In this document: positions 1 through 11,500 of the stretch, piece by piece
How positions within the stretch are numbered: the first letter of the stretch is position 1
Layout of the letters: the number at the start of each line of letters is the position of its first letter
From: Balanoglossus misakiensis
Taxonomy: Eukaryota > Hemichordata
NCBI GenBank assembly: GCA_040954595.2
Contig: CM082577.2
Coordinates: 1,054,001 to 1,118,000, forward strand
Reading direction: 5' to 3'
DNA: 64,000 bases
Position numbers and translations under genes: made by a program
Notes under the pieces: model-generated
What the model was told of the DNA's origin: nothing
Seen by the model: the letters and a program-made list of their open reading frames with translations, nothing else
Databases searched by the model: none

Positions 1-97
1 TCAAATGATAACTTTTTACAATGGTGACGGTGACAGAAGGATGATTATACCAACAGAGAACCGTAGGCAAAGAATGATCCTCTGTTTTTACTCGTAC

Positions 98-893
98 CTT
101 GTTTGAGAGAGACATATTTCCCGCTTGGAGCGAGGAAGACTCCTTGAGGGTGACTGGGATGCAGGGTGAAGACTTCATCCTTCCCGACCGTCTTGCTCTT
201 GCTCTTCAAGAATGCTTTAGGACCAGTCACCGGAGCAAGGAAACGCCCCTCGCAGTCCTTGAAAGCTACTTTTCCGCTGTGCACCTCGAGAATGAACTCG
301 GTATCGGCGCTTGGCCCGTCTACAAGATTTCCAGCGCGATGCAAGTATTTGTTGTTACAAGCCTGGAACGAGTACTTCCCGTCGTTGAAATTGAATGTGA
401 TGATGGCCTCTTTACCCCACGGCATTTCCTCAATCACGATCAAGCCATCATCCAATAGTTTGGCATACCGATTCCGATAGTTACGGATGTGGATTTGAGG
501 ATGAAGTCCAACGTGGACCGTCCACAACTCGTTGTCAGTGATGGTCTTGCTGAAACAACTGATGTTATCGTCTACGCCACCGAAGTAGTAACCGTGCGCA
601 CTTTTGAAAGCCCAGCGACCATCCTTCTTCACTTCGACCGTGAATTTTTCATCCGATCCATGTTGCTCGGCTTCACAGCTGACGTTTCCTCGCTTGTCTG
701 CAGACATGTACTTGCCGAGGTGGCTGCGCAAATACGTTCCGCCTCCGTCTGGTTGCTCGATGGTCCATTTCTGTTTGGCTTTCAACGCTTTGCCCTGAGC
801 GTTGACTTTCAAACCAAAATTTTCTTGTGTTAGGTACTTTTTAGCGCTGTTGATGAAACCAAATGTGAGGGGTTTTTCAGCGTCGCTCGCCAT
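98..893 (-). CDS. FSCN1-like: Fascin, first coding exon (5' part of the gene only)
   Basis: Fascin cross-links actin filaments into tight parallel bundles in filopodia and microvilli. The exon encodes the first ~265 residues of a protein usually ~490 long. Family landmarks are FGFINSAKKYLT near residue 11, LRSHLGKYMSADK, YFGG, DICSF-like NISCFSKT, and SGKVAFKDCEGRFLAP near residue 207, which together cover roughly the first two of four beta-trefoils. The ATG at 893-891 is chosen because it precedes the conserved start of trefoil 1. The reading frame stays open to 45, but conserved sequence stops at a good donor (AAG then GTACGAG, donor bases at 97-96), so the exon is ended at 98 and the rest lies left of the window. 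A large first exon also matches vertebrate fascin genes. The serine corresponding to human Ser39 is alanine here. Family assignment is firm; which vertebrate paralogue it equals cannot be said, and it probably predates their split. Confidence 0.93.
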
Positions 894-1042
894 CGTTCAA
901 GCGATACCTATGTGCTGGACAAATCCTAAAAACTCACGTTTGTTCCTTGAGTAGAACAAAGCGTCGATTGTTGACGTCCTTAGCGCGTCTGTGATTGGTC
1001 AAAAGTTTAAGCATGAAAGTTGCGCGATGTGTTGTCGTCAAA

Positions 1043-1234
1043 TGACGTCAGATAGCAACGCTGGCAGTCTCGATTAATACTAGTATTCTTTGAATGTAGA
1101 CCTCTTTGACTGTAAATGAAATTTATATCTAGCCAGGCCTACAAATTGCGGGGTTTTTTTCGGTGCAAATTTAAATTACACAATGCTGCAGAGAGATGCG
1201 CGATTGAAATTCGGTGTCCACTCTGATGACGTCA
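1043..1234 (-). promoter_or_regulatory. Two perfect CRE octamers upstream of fascin
   Basis: TGACGTCA occurs at 1043-1050 and again at 1227-1234, about 150 and 335 bp upstream of the fascin start codon. This is the consensus site for CREB/ATF factors. The octamer is palindromic, so it could also serve the plus-strand gene starting at 1972. TGACGTCA recurs elsewhere in the window (17526, 31255, 44887), so function here is inferred from position only. Confidence 0.45.
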
Positions 1235-1841
1235 TAATTCGAACTTATCTTGGCAACAGGTTTGCTTTCATCTCTCAAGCACGCGTGCACGGGAGCATGC
1301 ACTAGAAAACGGATGACGCTTTGGCAATATGATTGTGATTTCAGTAAAATCAACCTCTGTAAACAAAAGTTAACACATCATAAAGTTGATAAAAATCTGT
1401 CTTTTGACCCACAACACATTTCTTGTAAATTTTTACCAGGGTCAATGGGTGACCATGTTTTAACACACCGGGGGGTGGGGGGCGGGGGCGTGGTGTAGGC
1501 CTAAACTTTACAGAGTCACATGGTTGCTACTATGTTTATGTGTACACACAGCTTTTGACAAGGTAAACACAAGCTGGGGCAGTGAGATTACTGTCATTTC
1601 AGTGAAAGAAGTATTATGAAGCAATATTCTTTTAGTATATAACAATAGTCTAAAACACTTTCATTAACAGATGATCGAACTTGTGTTATTTATAACATAA
1701 CAATAATAATGTTTTTATTCCGTTCTCGGTTTCAGCATAAATGGTTTCAGCAAACTGGGGTCAAAGGTCGGACTGTTTTTGGCTTATGTAATCATTTGAG
1801 ACAAAGGAGAGGTCAGCTGTTCCGACAAACCTCATACCATC

Positions 1842-1913
1842 ATGGACGCACAAGTAAACATGGCCAGAGATGAACAGCTAGCATACATGGGTAGACAGCT
1901 TTTGGCTACTTGA
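1842..1913 (+). other. Upstream ORF of 23 codons before MPV17L start
   Basis: An ATG at 1842 opens a 23-codon frame that ends in TGA at 1911, 58 bp before the ATG chosen for MPV17L. It is in frame with neither that ATG nor a recognisable domain. If the transcript starts upstream, it could reduce translation. Whether it lies in the mRNA is not known. Confidence 0.3.
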
Positions 1914-1971
1914 TGGCGAGCTTGAGCACATCGATCCCTCGGTAAATTTTCGTGTGGGGACTGAAGATTTA

Positions 1972-3658
1972 ATGATGGCTGCGTTAACGATGAGCGTGTT
2001 TGTGCGCAAAATCTCGAAAAGCCATTTGCTGCGGAACGCTGTGTTTGTGGGATTGACATACGCGACATCGGAGTTCACGCAACAAACAACACTCGGTGAG
2101 GACTACAATGTCAAGAAAATGGCGCATTTGGCAATCTGGGGATTTTGCATCAACGCACCCGGCAATTTTATGTGGTACAAGTTTCTTGATCGCCTTGTTC
2201 CCGGGAAAACAATTTCGGTGGCGCTGAGGAAAGTGGTTCTGGAAAAGCTGACTATGTCGCCTTTGTGGTACGCTGGATTTTTCATTGGTACGTATTGGTG
2301 TCATTGTATGCAAATTTAATCATCGCGATCGCACAGTGCGTCCGTTTTATATCGTCAGAATTATGAAAGCTTCCCTTCTACAGGCGCGCTTGCGTTTGAA
2401 AGTCTCGCTAACAAGCGCCAATTTAAGACAATGGCTTCACATGGCTTCCTTTAATTAATATTTTAAGGTCGTTGTGGTGGCTGACGGTGGATATCAGCCA
2501 TGAATTATTTGGGTGTATCGCTTGTGTATCGGGGGCTGGGTTGGCCTTGAAATGGGTCAAGTTTCAAGGCCAAGCAAGGTCACTGAGCGAGTGGCATACA
2601 AAGCTGCGGGGGGGGGGGGTGATCAGACTAGATATACATGTACATGTAGTGCAGGTAGCACGTTATCAAAACACGTTGCCCACACGTGAGCCTGTGTAAA
2701 AGACTTTGCTTTTTTGTGTGTGTAATTAATGCGATGTGGACCCAGATAAAGCCCCAATCAAGCAAGTAGCCTTGTAAATAAAATAACCATGTTTTGAATT
2801 TCTTGATTGCAGTACTGTCTGCATTGGAAAGAAAGCCAGACATTTTTGCTGAAGCTAAGAAGAAAATAGTACCAACTTATATCGCTGGCTGTGCATTCTG
2901 GATACCAGCACAGGTGGGTGTCTTTCTAACTTCCATTTTGGTATTTTAAATTTGTCTAATATTAATGGTAATCTTTTCTGAATTTGAATGCCAGTTTATT
3001 TTGACATGTAGTTGCAAGTAAGTCTACCTTTGAACAGTATTTAAAATTGTGCAGTTTCATTGATTTTGAATATTCTCCCTAACAGCCTTGAATGTTGCCT
3101 AGCAACAATCATCCACAAATCTCTTTATTTGTTCTCTTTATACAGACCATCAACTTTCTGTACGTACCACATGTGTATAGAGTTGCTTATGTAGGAATCG
3201 CAGCCTTCATGTGGGCCAACTTTCTGTGCTTTATGAAGCGACAGGTATGTAACGTTGAGGAATCTTTTCCAAGTGATGTATTATCAGTAAGGATGTAGGT
3301 ATATTTTGCACATCATATTCACAACATGATTTGCTTTGTATCAGAATTGTCTGTTTTGCTAGATTAAGGTTTCTACTTTTCATCTAAAGAACGAGAATTC
3401 CTGCATCGTTGAGAGTCACTCAAAAAATCTTTTGCAGGTAATTTTTTCAGGAAATAATTGAACACATACCAACGGTTTGAAGGAAGTAAGCTTATAAAGT
3501 GAATGTGGTTATTTTTAAATCCACAGGATGAAATCCCCCTAGCTGCCAATGCCGGAAATGAAGGGGACTGTCTGAGGATCGACTCAAAAATGGTCTCCTT
3601 ATACGGGTGTCAACTAGATCTGCAATATTCGAAGGAAACATCATTTTCTGAGGGATAG
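1972..3658 (+). CDS. MPV17L: MPV17-like protein (Mpv17/PMP22 family), 4 exons
   Basis: Exons 1972-2287, 2813-2913, 3146-3244 and 3527-3658 join in frame to 215 residues. Mpv17/PMP22 proteins are small four-helix membrane proteins of peroxisomes or the inner mitochondrial membrane, linked to reactive-oxygen handling. Family marks are an N-terminal SEFTQQ segment, WYKFLDRLVPG, SPLWYAGFF, KKKIVPTYIAGCAFWIPAQ and the signature block TINFLYVPHVYRVAYVGIA ending WANFLCF. The run KPDIF followed by YVPHVYRVAY aligns more closely with MPV17L than with MPV17 or PXMP2. The 44-codon last exon is hydrophilic and unlike the family, so the C-terminus is less certain. The start is the first of two adjacent ATGs; a GTG further upstream was not used. 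Introns are 525, 232 and 282 bp with GT-AG ends. The gene converges on JMJD8. Confidence 0.9.
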
Positions 3659-3707
3659 TTGTGTGTGTGAATTTTGATACAGTACAGCTAGAGCCTAGGA
3701 CACACGG

Positions 3708-3908
3708 TATAATTGAATTTTACATTGAAAACGTTGCAGATATAGGGTCACAAAATGTAAAATTATCTTTCTTTTGAGGGCAGGAATTTAGAGAACGAGT
3801 ATAATTGAATATTTTATTGAAAAAATTCACTAAGATGCAGACATTTGGTCTCAAAGTCTGAAACGATTTATCTCTTGAGGGTAGGATGAGGCCGGGAACC
3901 TGGAGAGC
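3708..3908 (+). repeat. Diverged ~100 bp tandem duplication in MPV17L 3' region
   Basis: Two adjacent units begin with TATAATTGAAT (3708 and 3800). Each continues through an ATTGAAAA block, a GCAGA block, a GTCxCAAA block, TTATCT then TTGAGGG(C/T)AGGA, and ends near GAGA(A/G)C. They differ by many substitutions and small indels, so the duplication is not recent. Confidence 0.55.
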
Positions 3909-4255
3909 GCCCTCGACGGACGGATAAACCTTTCTACATCGGCACGTTTATGATATATGTCTTATTGTTTTATCGTCTAATAAGAAGACATTATAGTTTT
4001 TATTCATGAGGAAAACTTTGAAAAAAGTCCCTTTTAGCACACAGGATTCTTAAGATCCTTTGGGGGGAGGGGGTAAAACTTAGAAACAATGAAATATTAA
4101 TATCAGTAATTGTTGAGCATTATTCAGTGTAACTGAGGCCAGATTCTGTTATTTTATGAAGTGGAAATCTTTCGAAACTTATTGATTTTTCTGCATGGAA
4201 ATTGTTGTATGATGTAATCCAGTTCTTTTCTCCTTTTGAAGCAAAAATAAGTGCC

Positions 4256-4261
4256 AATAAA
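4256..4261 (+). terminator. Polyadenylation signal AATAAA for MPV17L
   Basis: AATAAA lies 598 bp after the MPV17L stop codon, the best canonical signal before the convergent JMJD8 3' end. Assignment rests on position and motif only. Confidence 0.45.
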
Positions 4262-4432
4262 ACATTCTAAAGAAGTCATCCCAGAAGGTGTTTTAAATGA
4301 AGTTGGTCCATGTAGCATTGATGCACAAGGACAGAACCTAATCCACAAGTCTACTTAGACTACAGCAGCTGGGGAGTAAGAACGCTGTGGCAAGTAAAAC
4401 ACCGTGACAAAGTTGTCTTGGAAAAATCTGAT

Positions 4433-4438
4433 TTTATT
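4433..4438 (-). terminator. Polyadenylation signal AATAAA for JMJD8
   Basis: TTTATT on the plus strand reads AATAAA on the minus strand, about 116 bp past the JMJD8 stop codon. It sits ~170 bp from the MPV17L signal, so the two transcripts end tail-to-tail or overlap slightly. Confidence 0.5.
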
Positions 4439-4553
4439 TTAAAATATGCATAAAAGAGAATCATAGAATTTGATAAACATAGTTCCCATTCTAATGAAAA
4501 AAATTCTTGATAATTCAGTACTTCATGGCAATGGACATTAAATGGAACTGTTT

Positions 4554-7500
4554 TTATTCAACTTTTGGCCCCAGGAAAGTTGATATAAAAACACTGGTGT
4601 CGATGTTCAGAGTTCCATGCCACCAACGATCGGGGAAATAAATAAGCTGTAGGAAAGATCAGAAGAAAAGTGGTTACTGGTGTCAATGCAGCCATATTGG
4701 ATTGTATCATTACACAAACTTTTTCAACCAATCATAAACTAAAAAGAAAGGCATAATATTGAATTGTTTGTACAAACCTTTATTCTAATTTTCTGTACAC
4801 GCAAAGGTCTGGACAACGTTAGGGCGCCCTCTACGGTATACTGCCGCTTGCCCCGATCACATTCTCCATAGGATTGCATTGACGGCGATTTTTCTTTTAT
4901 TCGTAACATGATTTATTCGCGAGCCACAGTCACCAAAAACCTTATGACTTTTTGCCATTTCAAGACAGAACCTGCGTACCCAACCTGATCGAAATCTAAT
5001 CAGCCGTTCTTGAGATAATGCCGACAGACAGACACACACACAACGTGCAATAACATTACCTCACACGATGTGATCATGTGAAGTAAACAGTAGAAAAGAT
5101 TAAAGTGATTGATGTTTTTTTATCAATTTATTCAATCTTACCTCTCCTTGATTAATCGTACATTCTATTGGTCGATCTGCTTCATGTAGGTTGGGATAGT
5201 CTTCCATGAGCCATTGTAATGTGGTTCTGTTGGGATGAAATGATGGCATCTTGTGTGGTGGATACAAAAACCACCTCTGTAGATATAATAAAATGACAAA
5301 ATAATCTGAATCTGCTGAATTTCCTTACAACACTCACAACTGTTTTGCTATAGTTTTTCAAAGGGTATCACCATTCAGTGAGAAGACTTCAAAGAATATC
5401 TGAGGAAAATGGAAGAAGATATTTTGAGATGAATGTTCTACATTGATGAAAACACTAACTTTTCTGCCATAAACAACTTCACCAAATCCTGGTCCATGCC
5501 AGTGGAATGGTACACCTGTGCCTGGTCCTTGAGATAAATACAGAGAAAAGATTTTATCAGAGATTCAAATGAAATAATTACACCCACTCACCATCAAAAT
5601 GTGGTGTAACCCCATTGTTATTAACGGTGTCATTATCTACATGTAAATCATAAACACTATAGCACTATCTCTAAAAAGAAACTTTCAGGTGGTGCTTGAA
5701 AGATAAAATGGAGTAATCCAGCACAATAGTGAGTAAAACTAAGACTGACAGTCCTAGGAGGAAGGTAAACCTCCCTTACCACACCTCCTTTGCAAGAAGA
5801 GACGTCTTTGACATACCTGCCAGGCCAAAACTGACAACTCCTTCAGTTTCAGGCAAAATGTATGGTGGTTGTATGTACTTGCTGAAGAGTGGATCCCACT
5901 CTGTGTGATTGTTATCACCAAACATGTACTGGGTTTCTGTAAGAAATAAAATTGTCTGACTGCTGTATTCATCAAACCACTAGTGGGTTAATACGCAAGT
6001 GAAATTCATGTAGAGGTTTATACACTCAAGTTGGACATTTCCAGGACAGACTTTGATGTTTCTGTGACTTTCCAGAAGTGGTTCAAAATTCCAATAATTC
6101 AAGCCTTGGTTTGACTATTACATTATGCTCTATTCCATGTTCTGCTTTGTACAAAACACACAGACCTGTAAATAAGGCAATATTCAACAAAAACAAAAGA
6201 TGTCCAGTCTTACCATTCCCCAACGAATTCACGTTTTGTGGCTTCAAAATGTCATTGACGTATTCAGCAAATGTTACAATAACTGCAATAGAAAAAACAT
6301 TGTATTTTCGCTATGGTTATTACGTCATGCTTGGCCTCTGTCCTCCTGGTTGTCATGTACTGTGAATTGTTTCAGTGGTACAATTGCAATAAAAATTATT
6401 ACAGTTTAGACATAAAAATAACTGCTGAAAGAAACAAACCTTTTTCATAGGAGTATGTATTTGCAGTGCTCAGCTTCACACTCTTCCCACCAAATGTTTT
6501 AAGAAGAGCATCTTTTGCACACAGTTTTCTAAAAAGCTGTCATGCAGAACGTACAAAGAAGTAATATCATTTGATTAGATATATATAACATTTTAGAGCA
6601 CATTTCGCTCCATCAAAGTTAACCATTTTTTAAGGTTTCGAGATGGTGCCCTCCTGGACATTTCCCACAAATCCTGTAACCCCCCTTGTTTCCATGACAA
6701 CATGATTATTGGATGATAAATTGTAAATGAACAATTAGCAAAGGTAAGTTGCTGAACTAATGGAAAGAATGAGGTAAAAAATAATGAAACAAAATCCGAG
6801 TTATTTACCGAGTTATCCGTAACATCTTTTAACACTACTGGATAACTATAGGCATATCTGTAATAAACAAAAGAAAAGTAATTCATTACTTCATTACCAC
6901 TGATGGGATCGCATTGGCAGTTTTGACAGAAAGTGAAAAACAACCTTAAAACATCTATTGTATTAGGTTGTTAATTGGTCAATTAATCCCTGAATGGAAA
7001 ACTTTTTCTTCAAGGTATAAAACAATAACTTACTTTTTCATAAATTCCTCATAAGTGAGTGATGAGTCTCGGACTTCAATGTCACATGGACCAGGTGATG
7101 CAACCAAATCTTCCTCATTGTCGTGCCTAAAAATCAGACAGAGTAATAGTGTTTCTTACTTAAATATTTCAACTGTCTAACTATTGACAATTGATTTACT
7201 GGGGCACTATTTTGGAAAAATATTTTTGCAACATAAATGCTTACGTTTTCAAATACAAGCTTCACCATTTCGTGCCAGAAAAGTGAACAGAAATGAAAAA
7301 CTCGGTAATTCCAAGTATTTTGGAAGAGCCCAGTGACCCTAGTCAAGCATGTGTGTGTGTGTGTCTATATCTATACCAACTGCAAAGACAGCTGGCCAGC
7401 TCAGTTTATAAAAGGGGGTGTGTCACTGCAAGAAGTATTTTTGCTGAGAATCCCTCACATTTTACAAACTTTGGCTACATTTTAAAGTTGTGTTATTCAT

Positions 7501-7798
7501 TTGAAGTTAAATCCCAAAACGTACGGCCACCAAAAATATAATACCCACTGAGATTACCATATGGCAGTGGAAGTACAACGTACAATAGCAGACGCTATGT
7601 GTGTCACATATGGTGAAACCAGAAAAAACCTGTGTATACGTCATTGACGTTGAATTATTCATGTAAATATAAACACATCGTATCTTACCACCCTCCGTCA
7701 TCGATCTCCTTTGACAATGTTCTCAGTATCGGGTTATACAAGACGGGGACAGCGAATAAAATGAACAACACGTTGTGAAACAGCTTTTTGGCTGCCAT
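4554..7798 (-). CDS. JMJD8: JmjC domain-containing protein 8 (JMJD8), 9 exons
   Basis: Exons in transcript order are 7798-7689, 7126-7034, 6857-6809, 6536-6440, 6282-6214, 5936-5817, 5527-5460, 5276-5142 and 4646-4554. All have GT-AG introns and close to 277 residues (human 264). Human JMJD8 is a luminal endoplasmic-reticulum protein of the JmjC cupin family. The N-terminus (MAAKKLFHNVLFILFAVPVL) looks like a signal peptide or anchor. Conserved blocks are LTYEEF, PVVLKDVTDNS, KLSTANTYSY, SLGNETQYMFGDNN, VPFHWHGPGFGEVVYGRK, RWFLYPP and YFPDRWWH. Predicted metal ligands are His188, His190 and His257; the motif is HxH, not the HxD of active JmjC enzymes, as in human JMJD8, so hydroxylase activity is doubtful. 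The start is the only ATG before the signal-like segment. It is divergent with POLR3H, 470 bp away. Confidence 0.95.
4971..5043. repeat. Dispersed repeat tail in JMJD8 last intron
   Basis: A CCAACCT, GAAATC, TCAGCCGTTCTTGAGAT block is followed by GACAGACAGACACACACAC. A related block occurs at 22861-22941 in the FBXL16 intron. The layout resembles the 3' tails of LINE/SINE families common in invertebrates, although no coding portion is present. Confidence 0.5.
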
Positions 7799-8268
7799 TT
7801 TGAAAGGTATAAACATTTTACCCTTTTACGGTAATAGTGTCTGCACTGAAATTTCAAATATGCTGGTATTTTAGTCATTTCAGACACTTGATCTGTGGAT
7901 GATTTTATAGGCTGATAAATATCCATACTTATTTGGCGTCGCAACCGTCTTCCTAATGTGAATAAAGTGTATGAATCTGATATCATAAAATGCCGCAAAA
8001 GGGTAACCAATAGCAAAATCCACGTGCAATAGCGATGCAATCCATCCCCGGCTGCTGTTGTATGTAATTGTAATGTGACCGGCCCGATTCGCTTTAAAAC
8101 CAACCTTCGGAGCACATCGCTAGGGCATAGCATTTTCCTGTCTTGCCATTTTATCTCGAGTGAGACGTAAGAAGACTCTACTGTCCCGGTTTGTTGTACC
8201 CGGTCCAGGGGCCCGCCTGGCGACCGCTGTTTTCATCATCATCTTGACGATCTCAGAAGTGAATCGCA
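7799..8268. promoter_or_regulatory. Shared head-to-head promoter, JMJD8 and POLR3H
   Basis: The two start codons lie 470 bp apart on opposite strands. No TATA box stands out near either gene. This compact divergent arrangement is usual for a bidirectional housekeeping promoter, which is inferred rather than seen. Confidence 0.55.
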
Positions 8269-11200
8269 ATGTTTGTACTGGCGGAGATGACAGACACGGT
8301 GCGTATAGCACCCTGGTTGTTTAACACAAAGCTGAACGACGCCGTCGCTGAAGTTCTGAACAAAAAGCTTGCCAACAAGGTGAGAACGATTTCGCTTGCT
8401 ACCTGGGTAGTTTACGGTTGTCAAGGTGAATTTTCGAAAACAATGAAAATGCAAATTGCTGATTTTAATTTGAATGATAAAGACCACAGGACCATCACGA
8501 AAGATGCTTTCTTTTCGCGCTATTGAGGATTGGCGTGAGTGATAGGCAAATATTCATAGCCATTTATTTCAAAATGTCTCAGATCCTATCATCAGAACTA
8601 CCCAGATAAAAATCAGATCTATTAATTGCAGCTGTAGATTCTGTGGCTAATGATGATGATGATGATGATGTATCATAAAGTACTTTCAATTTCTTCTTGG
8701 TTTTCTCTCCTAAAGTCTCTCCCTAATCCTCTATATACCCAGGTTGTACACAATGTTGGTCTGTGCATAGCATTGCATGACATCACCAAACTTGAAGATT
8801 CCTACTTGTTTCCTGGTGATGGAGCATCACACACCAAGGTACACTTCAGATATGTAGTCTTCAGACCATTCATGGATGAAATCTTGATTGGAAAAATTAG
8901 AAGTTGCAGCAGGGATGGAGTCCATGGTAAGTTAAGGAAGTTCATGTGATGTAAATATCCTGAAATAAAACATTCATGTTATAATAAATTTCAATGACAA
9001 CACATACACAAATCACCATGACCAAACATGCTTTGGTGTACACATTGTCAACTTCTTTTTCTTAGAATGTTTTCTTTCTCTTTCAGTTTCTTTAGCTTTC
9101 TTTGATGACATCTTAATTCCTCAAGACGCTTTGCAGCAACCTTCAAAATTGTATCCTTTCCATACTTTTCTGTAAGAACATAATCTGTGACAGATTGTGT
9201 TCTGATATGAGAGGTTTGATGTCATTTAACAGTGCCCTTGAACAATGGATTGTCTAGTCTAGCTGTACCTGTGACATCAGTAATGGTAAACTTTTAATTA
9301 AATTAATTCTTCAACAACAACAAAATAATGCATGGGCTGTTATCCACAAAAAATTAAAGAATGCAACCTTTTTTTCACACAATGTGAAACCAAATTACTG
9401 GGGTGCAACAAACTGCGCCCTCTAGAGTTCAATAGACATCATCTAGAATAGATATGGTTTTCTGCCTTTAATAGTAATGTCATTACCATGACTACAGTGA
9501 GAATCATGGGAATTTTCGCTGTAAGGCTGTGAATTTGTCTGATCTGGGTGGTGTCCTAGATACGTTGGATATGTAGAGTGTTGTCCTAGATGTGTTAGTT
9601 ATAGTTTCTCAAGATATCAGATTGATTCATCAGTGCAAAAGGATGACCTTAGATTCTGTGGCTTGGCATCATCAATTAGCCTTAATGCCGTTCTGCAGTT
9701 CTTCACAAATGCACATTTACAGGCTTCTCATAAATGCTCTGCCATGGATACGAGATTTCACATCAGTCTCCATGACAGTAATTAAAGATTAAATTGCCTT
9801 TTCCCCTTGGGCACTGAGTAGGTACTTGTTAGCTTTTGCTCGTCTTAGTTATATGCTTGGTTTTCAAAGAAATATAGACCGAGCTAATGTCGATCACAAA
9901 ATTACAGATTTCTTGGTCATTAATTAACTCTTAATATGGATAAAATAAAGTGCCACTTTATCTACCTGTCCTCAGTTTAATATCCTGCAATACAGACAGG
10001 TTCTGGATTTAAAGGGATTCAGGATTCAAGAACTGTGAAAAATGTCGACTTATAGTCCTATAATCTTTCTCACCCAGTAACCTTGACATAAATGTTATGC
10101 CTCTCTTTCTAATTTGTGTGATGCTCATTCGTTTTTATGACCATTGCAAGCAGAGATGCCCAGAAGGTTAAATCTGTTTTTTTCTCTCACCATTTACATG
10201 CAACCAGCAGTCTGTGCATAATTACACAGTAACCATGGATACCAGTATCAGAGACACTAAAAATGGACATTTCAGGTGTAACCTTTTGTTACAATGTTCA
10301 TCAGAGCAAACAAGGTTTTTTATTATTCCTAATAATTTTTCTGATATTTGCTGTAAATCAAATCTGATGCCATCACCAGATCTTATTCCATTTGAGAAAA
10401 CTCCTTAACCCAGGATTGACAGTGATGAAACAGAACAAGTATGGGTGTGGGAGTACGAGACAGAAGAAGGCACGCATGATTTATTCATGGATGATAATGA
10501 AGAAATCCGATTTCGAGTCGTCGATGAGACATTTGTAGATACCACTCCAGTGGGGCCAAAGAATATGGGTGAAGGGTCAGAGGTCACCGATCAAGATGCA
10601 AAAAGGTCACCTTTCTCTCTCTTGGTAAGTGTGCAATATTTGGAAGTTGAGGGCGCTGTTGTTATTGCCTTTCATAATAGTCACGAAATGAACATGGTTT
10701 AATTTGCATTGGCCTGAAGTCAATAACTGAGTGTGGTCCTCTGTAAGCCATTTTTACTTTAATATTACAAGCATTCCACACTCGATTTCAACAGTGTATT
10801 ATGACCTCACAACCAGATGATTAGCAATCAATCACCCTCACTGTAATAAGATAAAAAATTTGCATATATGCAGCACATTTTGTATGTCATTATCTCCCGT
10901 GTGTAATGCTACACATATGAAATGAAAGATGTAGTATTTACCTGTAAATTGCTAATGGATTTTTCGAAAGCTTTTTTCAATCAATATGATGCCATAGCAT
11001 TGTGAGGACAGTATTTATCTATCTGATTTAATTACGACTTCAAAATTTAACTGAAATATATAGATTTTTGGCCAGACTTATAACAAACATGTACATGTAT
11101 AGATCAATAACAACAATCAGGCAATAATGCCAGGAGAATGTCACATGACCATGCAGGTGACTGCAGAATGTAAGCAATGGTTAAACTAGAGTGCAGAAAA

Positions 11201-11500
11201 GCTACACCATTAAACAAACCTTTAGCACGCTTAATTGTTTTGCATTATAAACAAGAATCAATTAACACATCTATAATTACTAGTACATTGTATTGATTTG
11301 TACACTAAAATAATTCAAATAAATTCAAGTACTGGAACAATTCTATTACCAGTATGTTTAAATGAGATGCAAATTAATGATGCAAATTTGAGGATTTTTC
11401 CATTGTTTAAATTTACCACTTGTTATTGTTGTTTTTTCTTTCTTCCCAGGGATCAATCAGTGAGCCAGGTTTGGGACTCCTGTCGTGGTGGAACAGCTGA
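8269..11500 (+). CDS. POLR3H: RNA polymerase III subunit RPC8 (POLR3H), 5 exons
   Basis: Exons 8269-8379, 8743-8926, 9087-9150, 10423-10624 and 11450-11500 join to 203 residues (human 204). RPC8 is the Rpb7-like subunit that pairs with RPC9 to form the Pol III stalk used in initiation. Landmarks are [16 protein letters not shown] at the start, [17 protein letters not shown], the tip segment [59 protein letters not shown] and the invariant end [14 protein letters not shown]. The N-terminal SHS2-like half is exons 1-2 and the OB-fold half follows. Exon 4 has two in-frame acceptors 9 nt apart (exon start 10414 or 10423); the distal one restores the PSKFDE junction expected from the human protein. 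A (TGA)n run at 8651-8670 lies in intron 1. Intron 3 (9151-10422) holds no recognisable exon. Confidence 0.96.

Larger units (their letters stand above)
894..1971. other. Divergent intergenic region, fascin and MPV17L
   Basis: This ~1.08 kb stretch separates two divergent genes and holds both 5' UTRs and promoters. Besides two CRE octamers it has a G-rich patch at 1469-1491 and a short upstream ORF (1842-1913). No credible exon was seen on either strand. Confidence 0.6.
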
